A DNA stretch of 44,040 nt. Origin: Granulosicoccus sp. GTDB lineage: Bacteria > Pseudomonadota > Gammaproteobacteria > Granulosicoccales > Granulosicoccaceae. This document shows positions 7,992 through 17,319 of this stretch, one piece after another. The number at the start of each line of letters is the position of its first letter. The first letter of the stretch is position 1. The stretch lies in the NCBI GenBank assembly GCA_013002205.1, contig JABDKN010000199.1, forward strand, positions 1-44,040, read 5' to 3'. The notes under the pieces are model-generated. The model saw nothing but the letters and a program-made list of their open reading frames with translations, was not told where the DNA came from and ran no database searches. The translations under genes were made by a program, and so were the position numbers.

Positions 7992-8229
7992 GGTCGATCC
8001 TCGTTCGGTTGGACACAAAGTCGGCGAAGCTATCATCGAAACGTGGTGTCCTTAAGTTACAAGCTGGTAGACATCAGGCAATGTCAGTTCGCAGATTGTG
8101 TGCACAGGCGGTTGCAGTGTTTATTCGTGCGGCCGCTGTCCTCTGATGTCCAAGTGGCAATATTCGAACGAGTCAGTGAGCAAGTGCCAGGCCATGCGAT
8201 GCCCTGGTGATATAAACTGCAGGTTTCAA

Positions 8230-8243
8230 TTGACCACGATCAA
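8230..8243. promoter_or_regulatory. Fnr/FixK-type palindrome, distal site of a pair
   Basis: TTGACCACGATCAA is a perfect TTGA(C/T)-N4-(G/A)TCAA site. Its centre is 66 bp upstream of the centre of the second perfect site at 8296-8309, about six helical turns, so two dimers would sit on the same face of the DNA. It lies in the divergent gap between the metallophosphatase and the kinase genes. Confidence 0.7.
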
Positions 8244-8295
8244 TATCGACGCTGAACCATGCGAGGGCGTCGTAACGATTCGTGAGCCGGTCTGC

Positions 8296-8309
8296 TTGAC
8301 CTGAGTCAA
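8296..8309 (+). promoter_or_regulatory. Fnr/FixK-type palindrome with class II promoter spacing
   Basis: TTGACCTGAGTCAA is a perfect palindromic Fnr-type site. TATACT at 8333-8338 is a good -10 element whose centre lies 33 bp downstream of the site's centre, so transcription should start near 8345 with the site at about -42. That is the classical geometry of an Fnr/FixK-activated promoter with no separate -35 box. It drives the kinase and probably the P-type ATPase gene. Confidence 0.78.
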
Positions 8310-8374
8310 TGATCCGGACCCTGAATGAGCAATATACTTTCAGTATCAGGTGTCTCCAGTTGCGGCGTCATATC

Positions 8375-10015
8375 ATGAGTGAGTCAGGTTTCATGCGGGG
8401 GCAGCCAGGTGAAGCAGGACAGAGCGATGTCATCCGGTTCCTGTCCAGCATGACCGCCTACACCGGTATCGACGCAGGCGCGCAGATCGAATCGATGCCC
8501 GCGTGTTGTGATCAGGCGGTTGCAACCGGAGTCGAGACAATCAGTACTCACTCTGCACGGTTATTCCTGACCGGTCGGCATGTGTTCAAGATCAAACGCG
8601 CGGTGACCTACAGTTACCTGGACATGTCGTCGCTGGAGACCCGTCGGCGGCTCTGCCAGCGGGAAGTGGAACTCAATAGCGTCCTGTTACCGGACATCTA
8701 TCTGGGCGTGGTCGCAATTTGCCGTCGAGCGGATGGTTCGCTGCAGTTGGGTGGCGAAGGTAAACCGGTTGAATGGGCGGTGCACATGCGGCGTTTCGAC
8801 GAATCGCTGGTGTTGGACAATATTGCACGACGCGGGGCGCTTGATACTCGGCTTGCGGGCATGATGGGACGCTCGATTGCCGAATTCCATGCCGGTTTGC
8901 AGAGTGAGCCGGTTGGAGATGGTTGTGATCGAATACGCGAAGTAGTCATTGAGCTGGTTCACGAACTGAACCTGTTGCAGGGGCAGTTCGATCGCGACAG
9001 ACTCGATTCATTCTCGCGATATGGAATGCAGGAACTGGAATCGATGGCCCATCGTCTGGATAGTCGCGCCTGTGACGGATTTGTCAGACGATGTCATGGT
9101 GACCTGCACTTACGGAATCTCGTGCTGCATGAGGGCGTGCCCACACCATTCGATGCGCTCGAGTTCGACGAACGCATGAGTACGACCGATGTACTTTATG
9201 ACCTTGCATTCGTCATCATGGATCTTCATTACCGTCAATTGTCCCGGCAGGCGAACAGCACCTTGAATCAGTATCTTCTGTATTCTACCGAAGGCATGAT
9301 CGATGGTCTGTCACTGTTGCCGCTATTCCTGTTCTGCAGGGCTGGAATCAAGGCGATGACCAGTGCACAACGAGCTAGTCTGGAAGAGTCAGCATCGAGA
9401 AACAGTGGCAGGGACGCTGTCGACTATCTTGACCTGGCACTGAGTTATCTGAACAAAACTCCGCCCGTACTGGTTGCCATCGGCGGCTTGTCGGGCACCG
9501 GCAAGTCAACGGTCAGTGCCGAACTGGCGTCCGAACTACCCGGCGTTTCAGGGGCGGTTCTATTGCGCAGCGATTCTGAGCGCAAGAGGTCCATGGGCAT
9601 TAATGAAACGGATTCTTTACCCGATGATCACTACACGGAAGAGGCGTCGAGAGTCAATTATCGTTTGTTGTTGCGTAAGGCAGAACGAGCCCTGAAGGCG
9701 GGTCAGTCGGTGGTCGTGGATGCGGTCTTTGTGGACGCCGGGCAACGCCTCGGTATCGAGCAGTGCGCACGAGAGCAGGGTGTCGTGTTTATGGGTGTGT
9801 GGTTACACGCGCCGGTCGACGTGTTGCGACAACGGGTGGCCAGCAGGGTAGGCGATGCGTCGGATGCAACAATCAGTGTCATCGATAAACAACTCAAAAC
9901 CGACACCCGGACAGTGTCATGGTGCCAAGTGGAGGCTACTGGTGCACGCGAATCGGTATACGAACAGGTCAGGGACGCGGTGAATCGACAACGCGACGAG
10001 CGCAAAGCACACTGA
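8375..10015 (+). CDS. Two-domain protein: aminoglycoside-phosphotransferase-like kinase plus P-loop (AAA/zeta-like) kinase
   Basis: About 546 residues from the ATG at 8375. An in-frame ATG at 8309 overlaps the Fnr-type box and would precede the predicted transcript start, so it is rejected. The N-terminal half has the protein-kinase-like APH fold: FKIKRAV (ATP lysine region) and the catalytic loop HGDLHLRNLV (His241, Asp243, Asn248). The C-terminal half begins with the Walker A motif GGLSGTGKST (Lys377) and resembles small-molecule P-loop kinases. This domain pair is a known but poorly characterised family; no substrate is established as far as I know. It is not an antibiotic-resistance gene in the usual sense. 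The Ca2+-type P-ATPase gene follows 50 bp downstream, and two Fnr-type boxes precede the gene. Confidence 0.85.
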   Translation: MSESGFMRGQPGEAGQSDVIRFLSSMTAYTGIDAGAQIESMPACCDQAVATGVETISTHSARLFLTGRHVFKIKRAVTYSYLDMSSLETRRRLCQREVELNSVLLPDIYLGVVAICRRADGSLQLGGEGKPVEWAVHMRRFDESLVLDNIARRGALDTRLAGMMGRSIAEFHAGLQSEPVGDGCDRIREVVIELVHELNLLQGQFDRDRLDSFSRYGMQELESMAHRLDSRACDGFVRRCHGDLHLRNLVLHEGVPTPFDALEFDERMSTTDVLYDLAFVIMDLHYRQLSRQANSTLNQYLLYSTEGMIDGLSLLPLFLFCRAGIKAMTSAQRASLEESASRNSGRDAVDYLDLALSYLNKTPPVLVAIGGLSGTGKSTVSAELASELPGVSGAVLLRSDSERKRSMGINETDSLPDDHYTEEASRVNYRLLLRKAERALKAGQSVVVDAVFVDAGQRLGIEQCAREQGVVFMGVWLHAPVDVLRQRVASRVGDASDATISVIDKQLKTDTRTVSWCQVEATGARESVYEQVRDAVNRQRDERKAH

Positions 10016-10065
10016 AAGCTACCGATACCCACGGTGCTGCACACTCGTTGGCATCGAATTCCAGG

Positions 10066-12765
10066 ATGACAGAGACCCCATTGAAGCCACTATCCGACTA
10101 TCACGCACAATCGGTGGAATCCGTGCTGGCGTCGCTTGATGTCGATCAGTCCATGGGACTGTCCGATGCCCAGGCGGCTGATCGCCTGGCACAGTTTGGT
10201 GCCAATGTGCTTCGAGAAGGCCGCAGGGTGAGCCTGTTGTCCCTGTTGTTGCGTCAACTTCGCAGTCCCATCGTCATGTTGCTGGTGCTGGCGTCGCTTT
10301 TCTCTCTGTTCACCCATGAGATTGCGGAATTCATTGCCATCATCGCCGTGTTGATCATCAATACATCAATCGGTTTCTTCACCGAGTATCAGGCCTTGAG
10401 TTCCATGCAGACTCTGAAGGAACTTTCAACGGTCCGTTGTCGTACACGTCGCAACGCGCAGATAACAGAGCTGGATGCGAAAGACCTCGTGCCGGGCGAT
10501 ATTCTGATTCTGGATGCGGGTGATGTACTGCCTGCCGATGCCAGGGTACTGATGTCAGCCAGCTTATCGTGCGATGAATCTGCGCTGACCGGTGAGTCGC
10601 TGCCAGTCTCCAAATCCTCCGAACCAGTGCTCAAGGATGCGGTAATCGGTGACAGGCGGTGCATGGTTTTCAACGGTTGCGGTGTCAGCCGAGGCACCGG
10701 CGAAGCGGTGGTCACCGGAACCGGGATGAATACAGAGCTGGGTCACATAGCCCGCCTGGTCGACGATGCGGAGGCCGAGCATTCGCCATTGGAGAAGCAA
10801 CTCGCTGCACTTAGCCAGCACCTCATCTGGTTGACGCTTGGCCTGACGGCCTTGCTGGCGAGTGTGGGAATTCTAGCTGGTCAGGATACTCAGATGATGC
10901 TCAAGTCAGCGGTCGCGTTGGCTGTGGCAGCGATTCCTGAAGGTCTGCCCATCGTAGCCACGCTGGCGCTGGCTCGGGGAATGATCCGGATGGCCAGGCG
11001 AAATGCCCTGATCGAGAAATTGCCATCGGTAGAGACTCTGGGTGCCACCACTGTGATCCTGACTGACAAGACCGGTACCATGACCGAGAACCACATGCGG
11101 GTAAGCAGCATCAGAACCTCGCAGGGTGAATACATTTTCGATTCAGAAAACGCAACGATTTCTGTGCAAGGCAAGAATGCAGGTCTGGAGACTGACAAGA
11201 CCTTGAAATGCCTGATTCGTACCGCGGCACTGTGCAATAACGCCAGTTATCAGCCCGAGGATGACACCGGCACGGGTGATCCGATGGAAGTGGCTCTGTT
11301 GGAAGTGGCGGAAGCAGTATCCTTGTCGAGAAATAGTCTGGTCGACGCCTGTCCGGAAGTGCACGAGCATGCGTTTGACAGCAATCTGCGCATGATGGCC
11401 ACGATACACTCCGACGACTCCGGCTACTTCGTTGCCGTCAAGGGTGCACCTGGAGAGGTCCTGAAATGTGTCACGCATGTCATGGACCTCACTGTCAGTG
11501 GTGAGAAAATGGTTCTCGACGATGCGGGCAGGAAATTCTGGTTTACGGTAAGTGAAGACTATGGTCGTCTGGGCTTGAGGTTGCTGGCGGTTGCTGGAAA
11601 ACGCGTTGACGAGGAAGACGCCGATCCATATGGTGATCTGACCCTTTACGGAATCGTGGCACTCAGTGATCCTCCGCGAAGGGATGTTGCCGGGGCAATC
11701 AGCGATGCGAAAAGTGCTGGTATCAGGATTGTCATGGCAACTGGCGACCATCTGACCACGGCGAGGTTCGTGGCTGACTCCGTTGGCCTGAGTGATGCGG
11801 ACAGCCTGTCGATGCGCGGTTCGGAGTTGCCACGATTTGATTCACTTTCCCAGGCACAGTCTTCCGAGCTGCGGCGAGTCGATGTTTTTTCACGTGTCGA
11901 TCCGGAACAGAAACTACGACTCATCGAGCTGTATCAGAAGTCGGGTGACGTGGTCGCGATGACAGGGGATGGAGTCAACGATGCACCGGCACTGAAAAAG
12001 GCCGATATCGGAATTGCCATGGGCATTAGAGGCACTCAAGTGGCCAAGGAGGCATCCGACATGATTCTGAAGGATGATGCCTTCCCCAGTATCGTTCATG
12101 CCATTCGAGAAGGCAGGATCATCTACAGCAATATTCGTCGATTCACCGTCTATCTGTTGTCGTGCAACCTGAGTGAAATACTGATCGTAGCGGTTGCCGT
12201 GCTTCTCGGTTTGCCTTTACCGCTTCTGCCTCTGCAGATACTCTTTCTCAATCTGGTGACCGATGTGTTCCCCGCCTTTGCATTGGGCACGATCGCACCG
12301 AAACAGGATGTACTGTCCCGCTCACCGCGACCGAAAGGCCGATCGATACTGGGCAGGCAGGATTGGCTCACCATCAGTATATCTGGCATCATTCTGGCCC
12401 TGACCACCCTGACTGCCCTGTTGGTCAGTATTCATTGGTTGGAGCTGGAGGGTGATTCGATCACAACCGTTTGTTTCCTGACGCTGGCGTTGTCGCAACT
12501 GTGGCACCTGTTCAGCATGCACAACTGGCGCGATGGCTGGTTTGACACCGCAGTGATGAAAAACAACTATGTATGGCTCGCTGTCCTGCTCTGCCTGTTG
12601 CTTCTGGCCCTGGCCATGTTACAGCCGCAATTGTCCGCGGTTCTTCATCTCGTCGAGTTGCCACCGGTTGCCTGGCTGCTGATCGTCGCTTTGAGCATAC
12701 AGCCATGGCTGATTCGCGAGTTCACAGCCACGGCCAAACGACTGATTCGCCACTCGGTGCAGTAG
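10066..12765 (+). CDS. P2-type Ca2+-like cation-transporting ATPase
   Basis: An 899-residue pump from the ATG at 10066; the frame is open from 9919 but the first part overlaps the kinase gene. Parts in order: cation-ATPase N domain (QSVESVLASLDVD), actuator loop with LTGES, M4 with PEGLP (residues 291-295), phosphorylation site DKTGT (Asp334), nucleotide-binding region KGAPGE, hinge MTGDGVNDAPALKKADIGIAMG, and six C-terminal helices. The SERCA calcium ligands are largely present: Glu in PEGLP, Asn and Glu in SCNLSEI (M5), Asn, Thr and Asp in NLVTD (M6). That points to Ca2+ or Mn2+ export from the cytoplasm rather than Na+/K+ exchange. It probably shares the Fnr-type promoter of the upstream kinase gene. 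Confidence 0.9.
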   Translation: MTETPLKPLSDYHAQSVESVLASLDVDQSMGLSDAQAADRLAQFGANVLREGRRVSLLSLLLRQLRSPIVMLLVLASLFSLFTHEIAEFIAIIAVLIINTSIGFFTEYQALSSMQTLKELSTVRCRTRRNAQITELDAKDLVPGDILILDAGDVLPADARVLMSASLSCDESALTGESLPVSKSSEPVLKDAVIGDRRCMVFNGCGVSRGTGEAVVTGTGMNTELGHIARLVDDAEAEHSPLEKQLAALSQHLIWLTLGLTALLASVGILAGQDTQMMLKSAVALAVAAIPEGLPIVATLALARGMIRMARRNALIEKLPSVETLGATTVILTDKTGTMTENHMRVSSIRTSQGEYIFDSENATISVQGKNAGLETDKTLKCLIRTAALCNNASYQPEDDTGTGDPMEVALLEVAEAVSLSRNSLVDACPEVHEHAFDSNLRMMATIHSDDSGYFVAVKGAPGEVLKCVTHVMDLTVSGEKMVLDDAGRKFWFTVSEDYGRLGLRLLAVAGKRVDEEDADPYGDLTLYGIVALSDPPRRDVAGAISDAKSAGIRIVMATGDHLTTARFVADSVGLSDADSLSMRGSELPRFDSLSQAQSSELRRVDVFSRVDPEQKLRLIELYQKSGDVVAMTGDGVNDAPALKKADIGIAMGIRGTQVAKEASDMILKDDAFPSIVHAIREGRIIYSNIRRFTVYLLSCNLSEILIVAVAVLLGLPLPLLPLQILFLNLVTDVFPAFALGTIAPKQDVLSRSPRPKGRSILGRQDWLTISISGIILALTTLTALLVSIHWLELEGDSITTVCFLTLALSQLWHLFSMHNWRDGWFDTAVMKNNYVWLAVLLCLLLLALAMLQPQLSAVLHLVELPPVAWLLIVALSIQPWLIREFTATAKRLIRHSVQ

Positions 12766-12953
12766 ACTGGATAAGCGCGTTGCACAGTGGAAGGTGCTGA
12801 CATAAAGCGGTGGTGAACAGGCGGCCATGGATGCAGGTATTGATACGATTATCGATGCAGGTAGGGATGCCGGTGGGGCAGAAGCTGAGCACTGCCGGCC
12901 AGAGTGGGTTTCCATTGTAAATCCTGAATCAAAGAAATCTACTTCGGGTGTGA

Positions 12954-12967
12954 TTGACCGTAGTCAA
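12954..12967 (+). promoter_or_regulatory. Fnr/FixK-type palindrome upstream of PEP synthase
   Basis: TTGACCGTAGTCAA is a perfect palindromic site, identical on both strands in its half sites (TTGAC/GTCAA). It lies in the 267-bp gap after the P-type ATPase, about 66 bp before the PEP synthase start. The -10 is weak; CTTATT near 12994-12999 is the best candidate. The gap holds no convincing gene. Confidence 0.72.
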
Positions 12968-13032
12968 TACAGGCATTTGAAGATTGCCCGACACTTATTC
13001 GATCTAGGTCAATTGAGATTCAGGAGAAGGAT

Positions 13033-15447
13033 GTGACTACCGAAGAAACCACTCTGGTCATGCGCTTCGAGGACTGCAGACGAACCGATGTAGCTCTGGT
13101 TGGTGGTAAGAACGCTTCGCTTGGCGAAATGGTGCATTCGCTGACTTCGCAGGGCATCAACGTACCGGGTGGTTTTGCCAGTACTTCGGCAGCATATTGG
13201 CGTTTCATCAAGGAGAATGACCTCGAGTCGTTCATCAGGGAAAGTATTGATTCGCTGAATCAGGGCAAGGCAACGCTTGCGGAAACCGGGGCAGCAATTC
13301 GCAGGGCGATACTGAAAGGAAGCTGGCCTGAGGACGTGGCGAATGCCATTGCCGAGGAGTACCGGCATCTGGAAGCTGTTACCGGTCGTCCAGGTCTGGA
13401 CGTTGCCGTCCGATCCAGTGCCACTGCCGAGGACTTGCCCGATGCCAGTTTTGCCGGTCAGCAGGAGTCGTATCTCAACATATGTGGTACCGAGGCGTTA
13501 CTACGGACTTGCCAGCGCTGCTATTCATCACTGTTCACGGACCGGGCGATCAGTTACCGGTCTGTCAAGGGTTTTGATCACTTCAAAGTGGCCTTGTCCA
13601 TTGGTGTGCAGATCATGGTTCGTGCAGATCGTGGAGGATCCGGCGTGATGTTCTCCATCGATACGGAAAGCGGTTTCGACAAGGCGGTCGTGATCAATGC
13701 CGCCTGGGGGCTGGGTGAGAATGTCGTGCAGGGGGCGGTTGATCCCGATGAGTTCGTCGTGTTCAAGCCGTTCCTGACAGATGCCAGCCTGACACCGATC
13801 ATCGAAAAACGACTTGGCGCAAAGGCACAGAAGATGATCTACGCCGAGGGAGAGTCTCCCACGGTCAATGTACCGACCTCGCGCCTGGAGCAGCGCAGTT
13901 TCGTTCTGGATGATCAGGAGGTGCTGACACTGGCACGCTGGGCTGCAATCATAGAATCTCACTATGGGTGCCCGATGGATATGGAATGGGCCAGGGACGG
14001 CTTGGACGGCTCCCTGGCCATCGTGCAGGCGAGACCGGAGACCGTACAGTCACGCCGGGACGCATCCGTGTTCAAATCGTACAGGATAACGGGTGACAGC
14101 GAAGTTCTCGTCACCGGACTGAGTATTGGTGAATCCGTGGTTTCAGCCCCCGTGTGCATGATCGACAATCCCAGTGAAATCGAGAATTTCAAGGACGGCA
14201 GCATTCTGGTGACGGGTAACACTGACCCTGACTGGGTCCCGATCATGAAACGTGCAGCAGGTATCGTCACGGATCATGGCGGCCGTACCTCCCATGCGGC
14301 CATTGTCAGTCGTGAAATGGGATTACCGGCAATCGTTGGTGCACTGGACGCCACGGACAAACTGCATGATGGCCAGATCGTGACCCTCTCCTGCGCCCGG
14401 GGAGATGAGGGTGCAATCTACGACGGTGCAGTTGCCTTTGAAGTCGAAGACATTCTTCTGGATCATATCCCGGACACGAAAACAAAGGTCATGCTTAATC
14501 TGGCGAACCCGGGTGCAGCGTTTCGCTGGTGGAGAATGCCAGTGGACGGGGTCGGATTGGCGCGTATGGAATTCGTCATCAGCAACCATATTCGTATACA
14601 TCCGATGGCACTGGTCAGGTATGACACACTGCAGGATCAGGCCGCAAAGTCACAGATCGATGAGCTGACACGCGGCTATGAAGATAAATGCGACTATTTC
14701 GTCGACAAGCTGTCACGCGGACTGGCCCGAATCGCTGCCGTGGTGCATCCCTCGCCGGTCATCATTCGCATGAGTGACTTCAAGACCAATGAATACGCCA
14801 ATCTGATCGGTGGACAGGTATTCGAAACACCCGAGGCCAATCCGATGATCGGATTTCGAGGTGCCTCACGGTATTATTCGGACGCTTACGCCGAAGGGTT
14901 TGCGCTGGAGTGCAAGGCCATCGTGAAGCTGCGGCAGAGCATGGGTTTCAAGAATGTGATCGTGATGATTCCATTTTGCAGGACGACACGAGAAGCTGAC
15001 AAAGTGCTGGAGGTCATGGCCAACCAGGGACTGAAACGCGGTGAGGACGGTCTGCAGGTGTACGTCATGTGTGAAATTCCTTCCAACGTGATCATGGCAA
15101 GCCGGTTTGCCGACAAATTCGACGGCTTTTCAATAGGTTCCAATGACCTGACCCAGCTCACACTGGGCGTAGACAGGGATTCAGAACTGCTGGCTGATCT
15201 GTTCGATGAGCAGGACGATGCGGTGGAGTGGATGATCAGCAAGGTCATCCAGGAGGCAGCCAGGGCCGGTGCCAAAGTGGGAATCTGTGGTCAGGCTCCC
15301 AGCGATCATCCCGAATTCGCAAGATTCCTGGTAGAGGCTGGAATCGATTCCATATCGGTCACGCCAGACAGTTTCGTGGAGGTAAAGAAGCATGTAGCCG
15401 CAGCCGAAAAATCGAAACTGCCCGCTGCCGAACCTGTGATGAGCTAG
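13033..15447 (+). CDS. ppsA: Phosphoenolpyruvate synthase
   Basis: An 804-residue enzyme that makes PEP from pyruvate and ATP, giving AMP and phosphate: the entry to gluconeogenesis from pyruvate. It has the N-terminal ATP-grasp part (GGKNASLGEM, VRSSATAEDLPDASFAGQQES), the swivelling phosphohistidine domain with DHGGRTSHAAIVSRE (His421) and the C-terminal PEP/pyruvate barrel, with GSNDLTQLTLGVDRD and the active Cys752 in GICGQAPS. The length is normal for the family. The start is a GTG preceded by AGGAG at six bases. An Fnr-type palindrome lies 66 bp upstream, which suggests higher expression when oxygen is low. Confidence 0.95.
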   Translation: MTTEETTLVMRFEDCRRTDVALVGGKNASLGEMVHSLTSQGINVPGGFASTSAAYWRFIKENDLESFIRESIDSLNQGKATLAETGAAIRRAILKGSWPEDVANAIAEEYRHLEAVTGRPGLDVAVRSSATAEDLPDASFAGQQESYLNICGTEALLRTCQRCYSSLFTDRAISYRSVKGFDHFKVALSIGVQIMVRADRGGSGVMFSIDTESGFDKAVVINAAWGLGENVVQGAVDPDEFVVFKPFLTDASLTPIIEKRLGAKAQKMIYAEGESPTVNVPTSRLEQRSFVLDDQEVLTLARWAAIIESHYGCPMDMEWARDGLDGSLAIVQARPETVQSRRDASVFKSYRITGDSEVLVTGLSIGESVVSAPVCMIDNPSEIENFKDGSILVTGNTDPDWVPIMKRAAGIVTDHGGRTSHAAIVSREMGLPAIVGALDATDKLHDGQIVTLSCARGDEGAIYDGAVAFEVEDILLDHIPDTKTKVMLNLANPGAAFRWWRMPVDGVGLARMEFVISNHIRIHPMALVRYDTLQDQAAKSQIDELTRGYEDKCDYFVDKLSRGLARIAAVVHPSPVIIRMSDFKTNEYANLIGGQVFETPEANPMIGFRGASRYYSDAYAEGFALECKAIVKLRQSMGFKNVIVMIPFCRTTREADKVLEVMANQGLKRGEDGLQVYVMCEIPSNVIMASRFADKFDGFSIGSNDLTQLTLGVDRDSELLADLFDEQDDAVEWMISKVIQEAARAGAKVGICGQAPSDHPEFARFLVEAGIDSISVTPDSFVEVKKHVAAAEKSKLPAAEPVMS

Positions 15448-15497
15448 CCTCCCCGGGGCACATCGAGTTCAGAAATGCCAGGTTTGCCGACTTGGAA

Positions 15498-15525
15498 ATC
15501 CCTGCCAGTGTGACCCGGCAGGGAT
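15498..15525. terminator. Possible bidirectional terminator hairpin
   Basis: Perfect 9-bp arms ATCCCTGCC (15498-15506) and GGCAGGGAT (15517-15525) enclose a 10-base loop. The hairpin lies between the convergent ends of PEP synthase (15447) and the DUF302 gene (15540). No run of T follows on the plus strand, so it is a weak intrinsic terminator at best, or an RNA 3'-end stabiliser. Confidence 0.4.
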
Positions 15526-15539
15526 AGTCATGTGCGTCT

Positions 15540-16031
15540 CTACTCGGTCGCTTCGTCCACCAGCGCCTGCATGAGTGACTCGATGTCGGCCAGTGCCTGT
15601 TCACTGGCCTCTCCGGTTGCGCCAGCAGGCCGACGAAAGCCAAGGTAAACCGTATCCGGTTCGCTCTTCACCTGGTAGGCAAAGACGACGTAGGGGCAAA
15701 TTGCCATGTTCTCGGGACTGGCGGCAATGGCCGCATGCGTCAGTTTTGCTGAACAGAAATTGATGTATTGCGCAGCGGATAATGGAGATTCTGTTTCCAG
15801 CGCTTCCGCTGTGCGCTCCAGCATGTCTCCCGAGTGCCCAACGAAATCGACTACCAGACCCTGATTGACGATTGCATCCTGAAGATCAGCAACGACGACA
15901 TCGAATTCATTGCTCGATGTAGAGAGGTAGTAGCTGCCATGCAGCTCGCCGGCCGTGACCATGGCGGGCATACTGGCTGTCAGGCTCAGTGCAAGCGTCA
16001 GCGCAGCGGTTGTGATGTATGAAATTTTCAT
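15540..16031 (-). CDS. DUF302 family exported protein
   Basis: A 163-residue protein. The ATG at 16031 has an AGGAG Shine-Dalgarno six bases upstream and starts a clear signal peptide (ISYITTAALTLALSLTASMPAMVTAG). The mature part (FDVVVADLQDAIVNQGLVVDFVGHSGDML, then YINFCSAKLTHAAIAASPENMAICPYVVFAYQVKSEPDTVYLGFRRP) has the DUF302 layout: a helix followed by 'fC-a-l-h-a--a-p--a--cP--v-vy----g-v-v--r-p'. Members are periplasmic, of unknown role, and are often found near redox or sulphur metabolism genes. It converges on PEP synthase. It is not part of an obvious operon. Confidence 0.8.
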   Translation of the reverse strand: MKISYITTAALTLALSLTASMPAMVTAGELHGSYYLSTSSNEFDVVVADLQDAIVNQGLVVDFVGHSGDMLERTAEALETESPLSAAQYINFCSAKLTHAAIAASPENMAICPYVVFAYQVKSEPDTVYLGFRRPAGATGEASEQALADIESLMQALVDEATE

Positions 16032-16451
16032 GATGATCTCCTCGGTGAAATTTATCGATGGCAAGTGGTGCATTGCACGGACGCTGTCGTCGACTGGCAC
16101 AATAACGCTCATGCATTTTTGGGCAAGGCTTATTTTACAGACGGTAAAACGTTGTCTTTCAGGATCAGGCCAGTCACGCGCACCGAACGGGAACCCGATC
16201 ATCCAGTCGCCCATTCAGCTGAGACACCGACGTGCAGGCCGGCAGTTGTGCCCACTTTACTGGCATTGCTGAATATATTCAAGAATTTGAATTTATGATG
16301 CCCTGATGCGCGGGCAACGGCAGGGATGGCATGCACAATGCTGCGTAAGATTATCCTTCCCCGTTCCCGCTCCTAGTACAAATACAACATTTTTCAAGTC
16401 GCTATCTGTCAGGTTCGCGGGGAGGGCGATGGCATCCAACTTGCGGCTCAC
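16032..16451. other. 420-bp intergenic gap without a recognisable gene
   Basis: This stretch separates the divergent DUF302 and GGDEF genes. Both strands hold only short frames without family resemblance or ribosome sites, apart from the DUF302 Shine-Dalgarno at its left edge. I saw no Fnr-type palindrome, no clear -35/-10 pair and no repeat. Confidence 0.5.
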
Positions 16452-17285
16452 ATGCCATTCGGATCGACGGAACAAAAGCCCATGAAATCGGCTTTCATAC
16501 CTATCAGTTCAAGCTCGCTGCGTAGCTCTCTGGCCGTTGCCGGCTCGATCATACTGACCTGCCTGCTGCAGTATCTGGGTGGCTTTCCGATGGTGGTGGC
16601 ACTCAATGCGTTGACCGTTGGCCTGGTCATCCGGCATATTTCCGGCGAACCAGGGCGGATCAGATTACAGGTTCGGCAGAGGACGTCCGCGCTTCAGGAT
16701 CTGGCCTACCGTGACAGCCTGACAGGATTACCCAATCGGCGTTTTTTCACGTGGTATCTGGAACAGAATCTGGCTATGCGGATGGCCAACCGTCGTCGCG
16801 GCTCGCACGTCAACCGGGTCGTGCTGTTCGATCTGAACGGATTCAAGGCCATCAACGACACCTACGGGCATGAGGCTGGTGACGAGCTGTTGAAATTCAT
16901 AAGCGTGACACTGACGGCTTATCTGCCCTCTGATGCATTGCTGGCAAGACTTGGCGGTGATGAATTCGTCGTGATGGTAAGAGACAGCCGAGGTGGACGC
17001 AAGACCCGGGAAGTAGAAGCAACCATTCGCCAGGCGGCCAGTAGCGCATTCGTGTTCGCTGGTTACCGGATCAGCGTCTCTGCCAGTATCGGCACCTCGT
17101 CACCCGCCACCGCAAAGTCAACGGCGGTGCAGCTCCTGCGAGAAGCCGATCAACGCATGTATGCGGACAAGGTGGCGAGTCGGGAGCACCCGGTCCGTGA
17201 ATATCAGCGTCCGGCAACGCGATTGGCGGTGCCGGAGCGTCGTCGTCTCCGAACCCGCTCCGGGCCAGCGGCCCACGTGCGCTGA
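16452..17285 (+). CDS. Membrane-anchored GGDEF diguanylate cyclase
   Basis: About 278 residues. An ATG at 16482 (MKSAF) is an equally possible start; neither has a strong ribosome site. Residues 20-60 hold one or two hydrophobic segments (LAVAGSIILTCLLQYLGGFPMVVALNALTVGLVI), with no extracytoplasmic sensor domain between them. The GGDEF domain follows, with DSLTGLPNRRFF, FDLNGFKAINDTYGHEAGDELL and an intact GGDEF at residues 168-172, so it should make c-di-GMP from GTP. The inhibitory RxxD I-site is absent: the four residues at its usual place read PSDA. The C-terminus is basic and Arg-rich. Confidence 0.88.
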   Translation: MPFGSTEQKPMKSAFIPISSSSLRSSLAVAGSIILTCLLQYLGGFPMVVALNALTVGLVIRHISGEPGRIRLQVRQRTSALQDLAYRDSLTGLPNRRFFTWYLEQNLAMRMANRRRGSHVNRVVLFDLNGFKAINDTYGHEAGDELLKFISVTLTAYLPSDALLARLGGDEFVVMVRDSRGGRKTREVEATIRQAASSAFVFAGYRISVSASIGTSSPATAKSTAVQLLREADQRMYADKVASREHPVREYQRPATRLAVPERRRLRTRSGPAAHVR

Positions 17286-17319
17286 ACCAAACTGCGACAA
17301 GTGCGCCACGGCGAGCTGT

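Noticed and set aside
8098-8304. A 68-codon plus-strand frame rich in Cys before the kinase gene
   Set aside because: It spans both Fnr-type boxes, has no ribosome site and no family pattern; it is regulatory DNA read as protein.
8375-10015. An aminoglycoside-resistance gene, suggested by the APH-like domain
   Set aside because: The fused P-loop kinase domain, the pump neighbour and the Fnr-type promoter point to a housekeeping or stress role; the APH fold is shared by many non-resistance kinases.
9919-10065. N-terminal extension of the P-type ATPase frame
   Set aside because: It lies inside the kinase gene, and the added 49 residues do not look like a P-type ATPase N-terminus; the ATG at 10066 fits the family.
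12827-13036. A 69-codon plus-strand frame before PEP synthase
   Set aside because: It covers the Fnr-type palindrome and the PEP synthase ribosome site and has no family pattern.
13571-13590. TTGATCACTTCAA inside PEP synthase as another Fnr-type site
   Set aside because: The half sites are one base too close and the position is inside a coding region.
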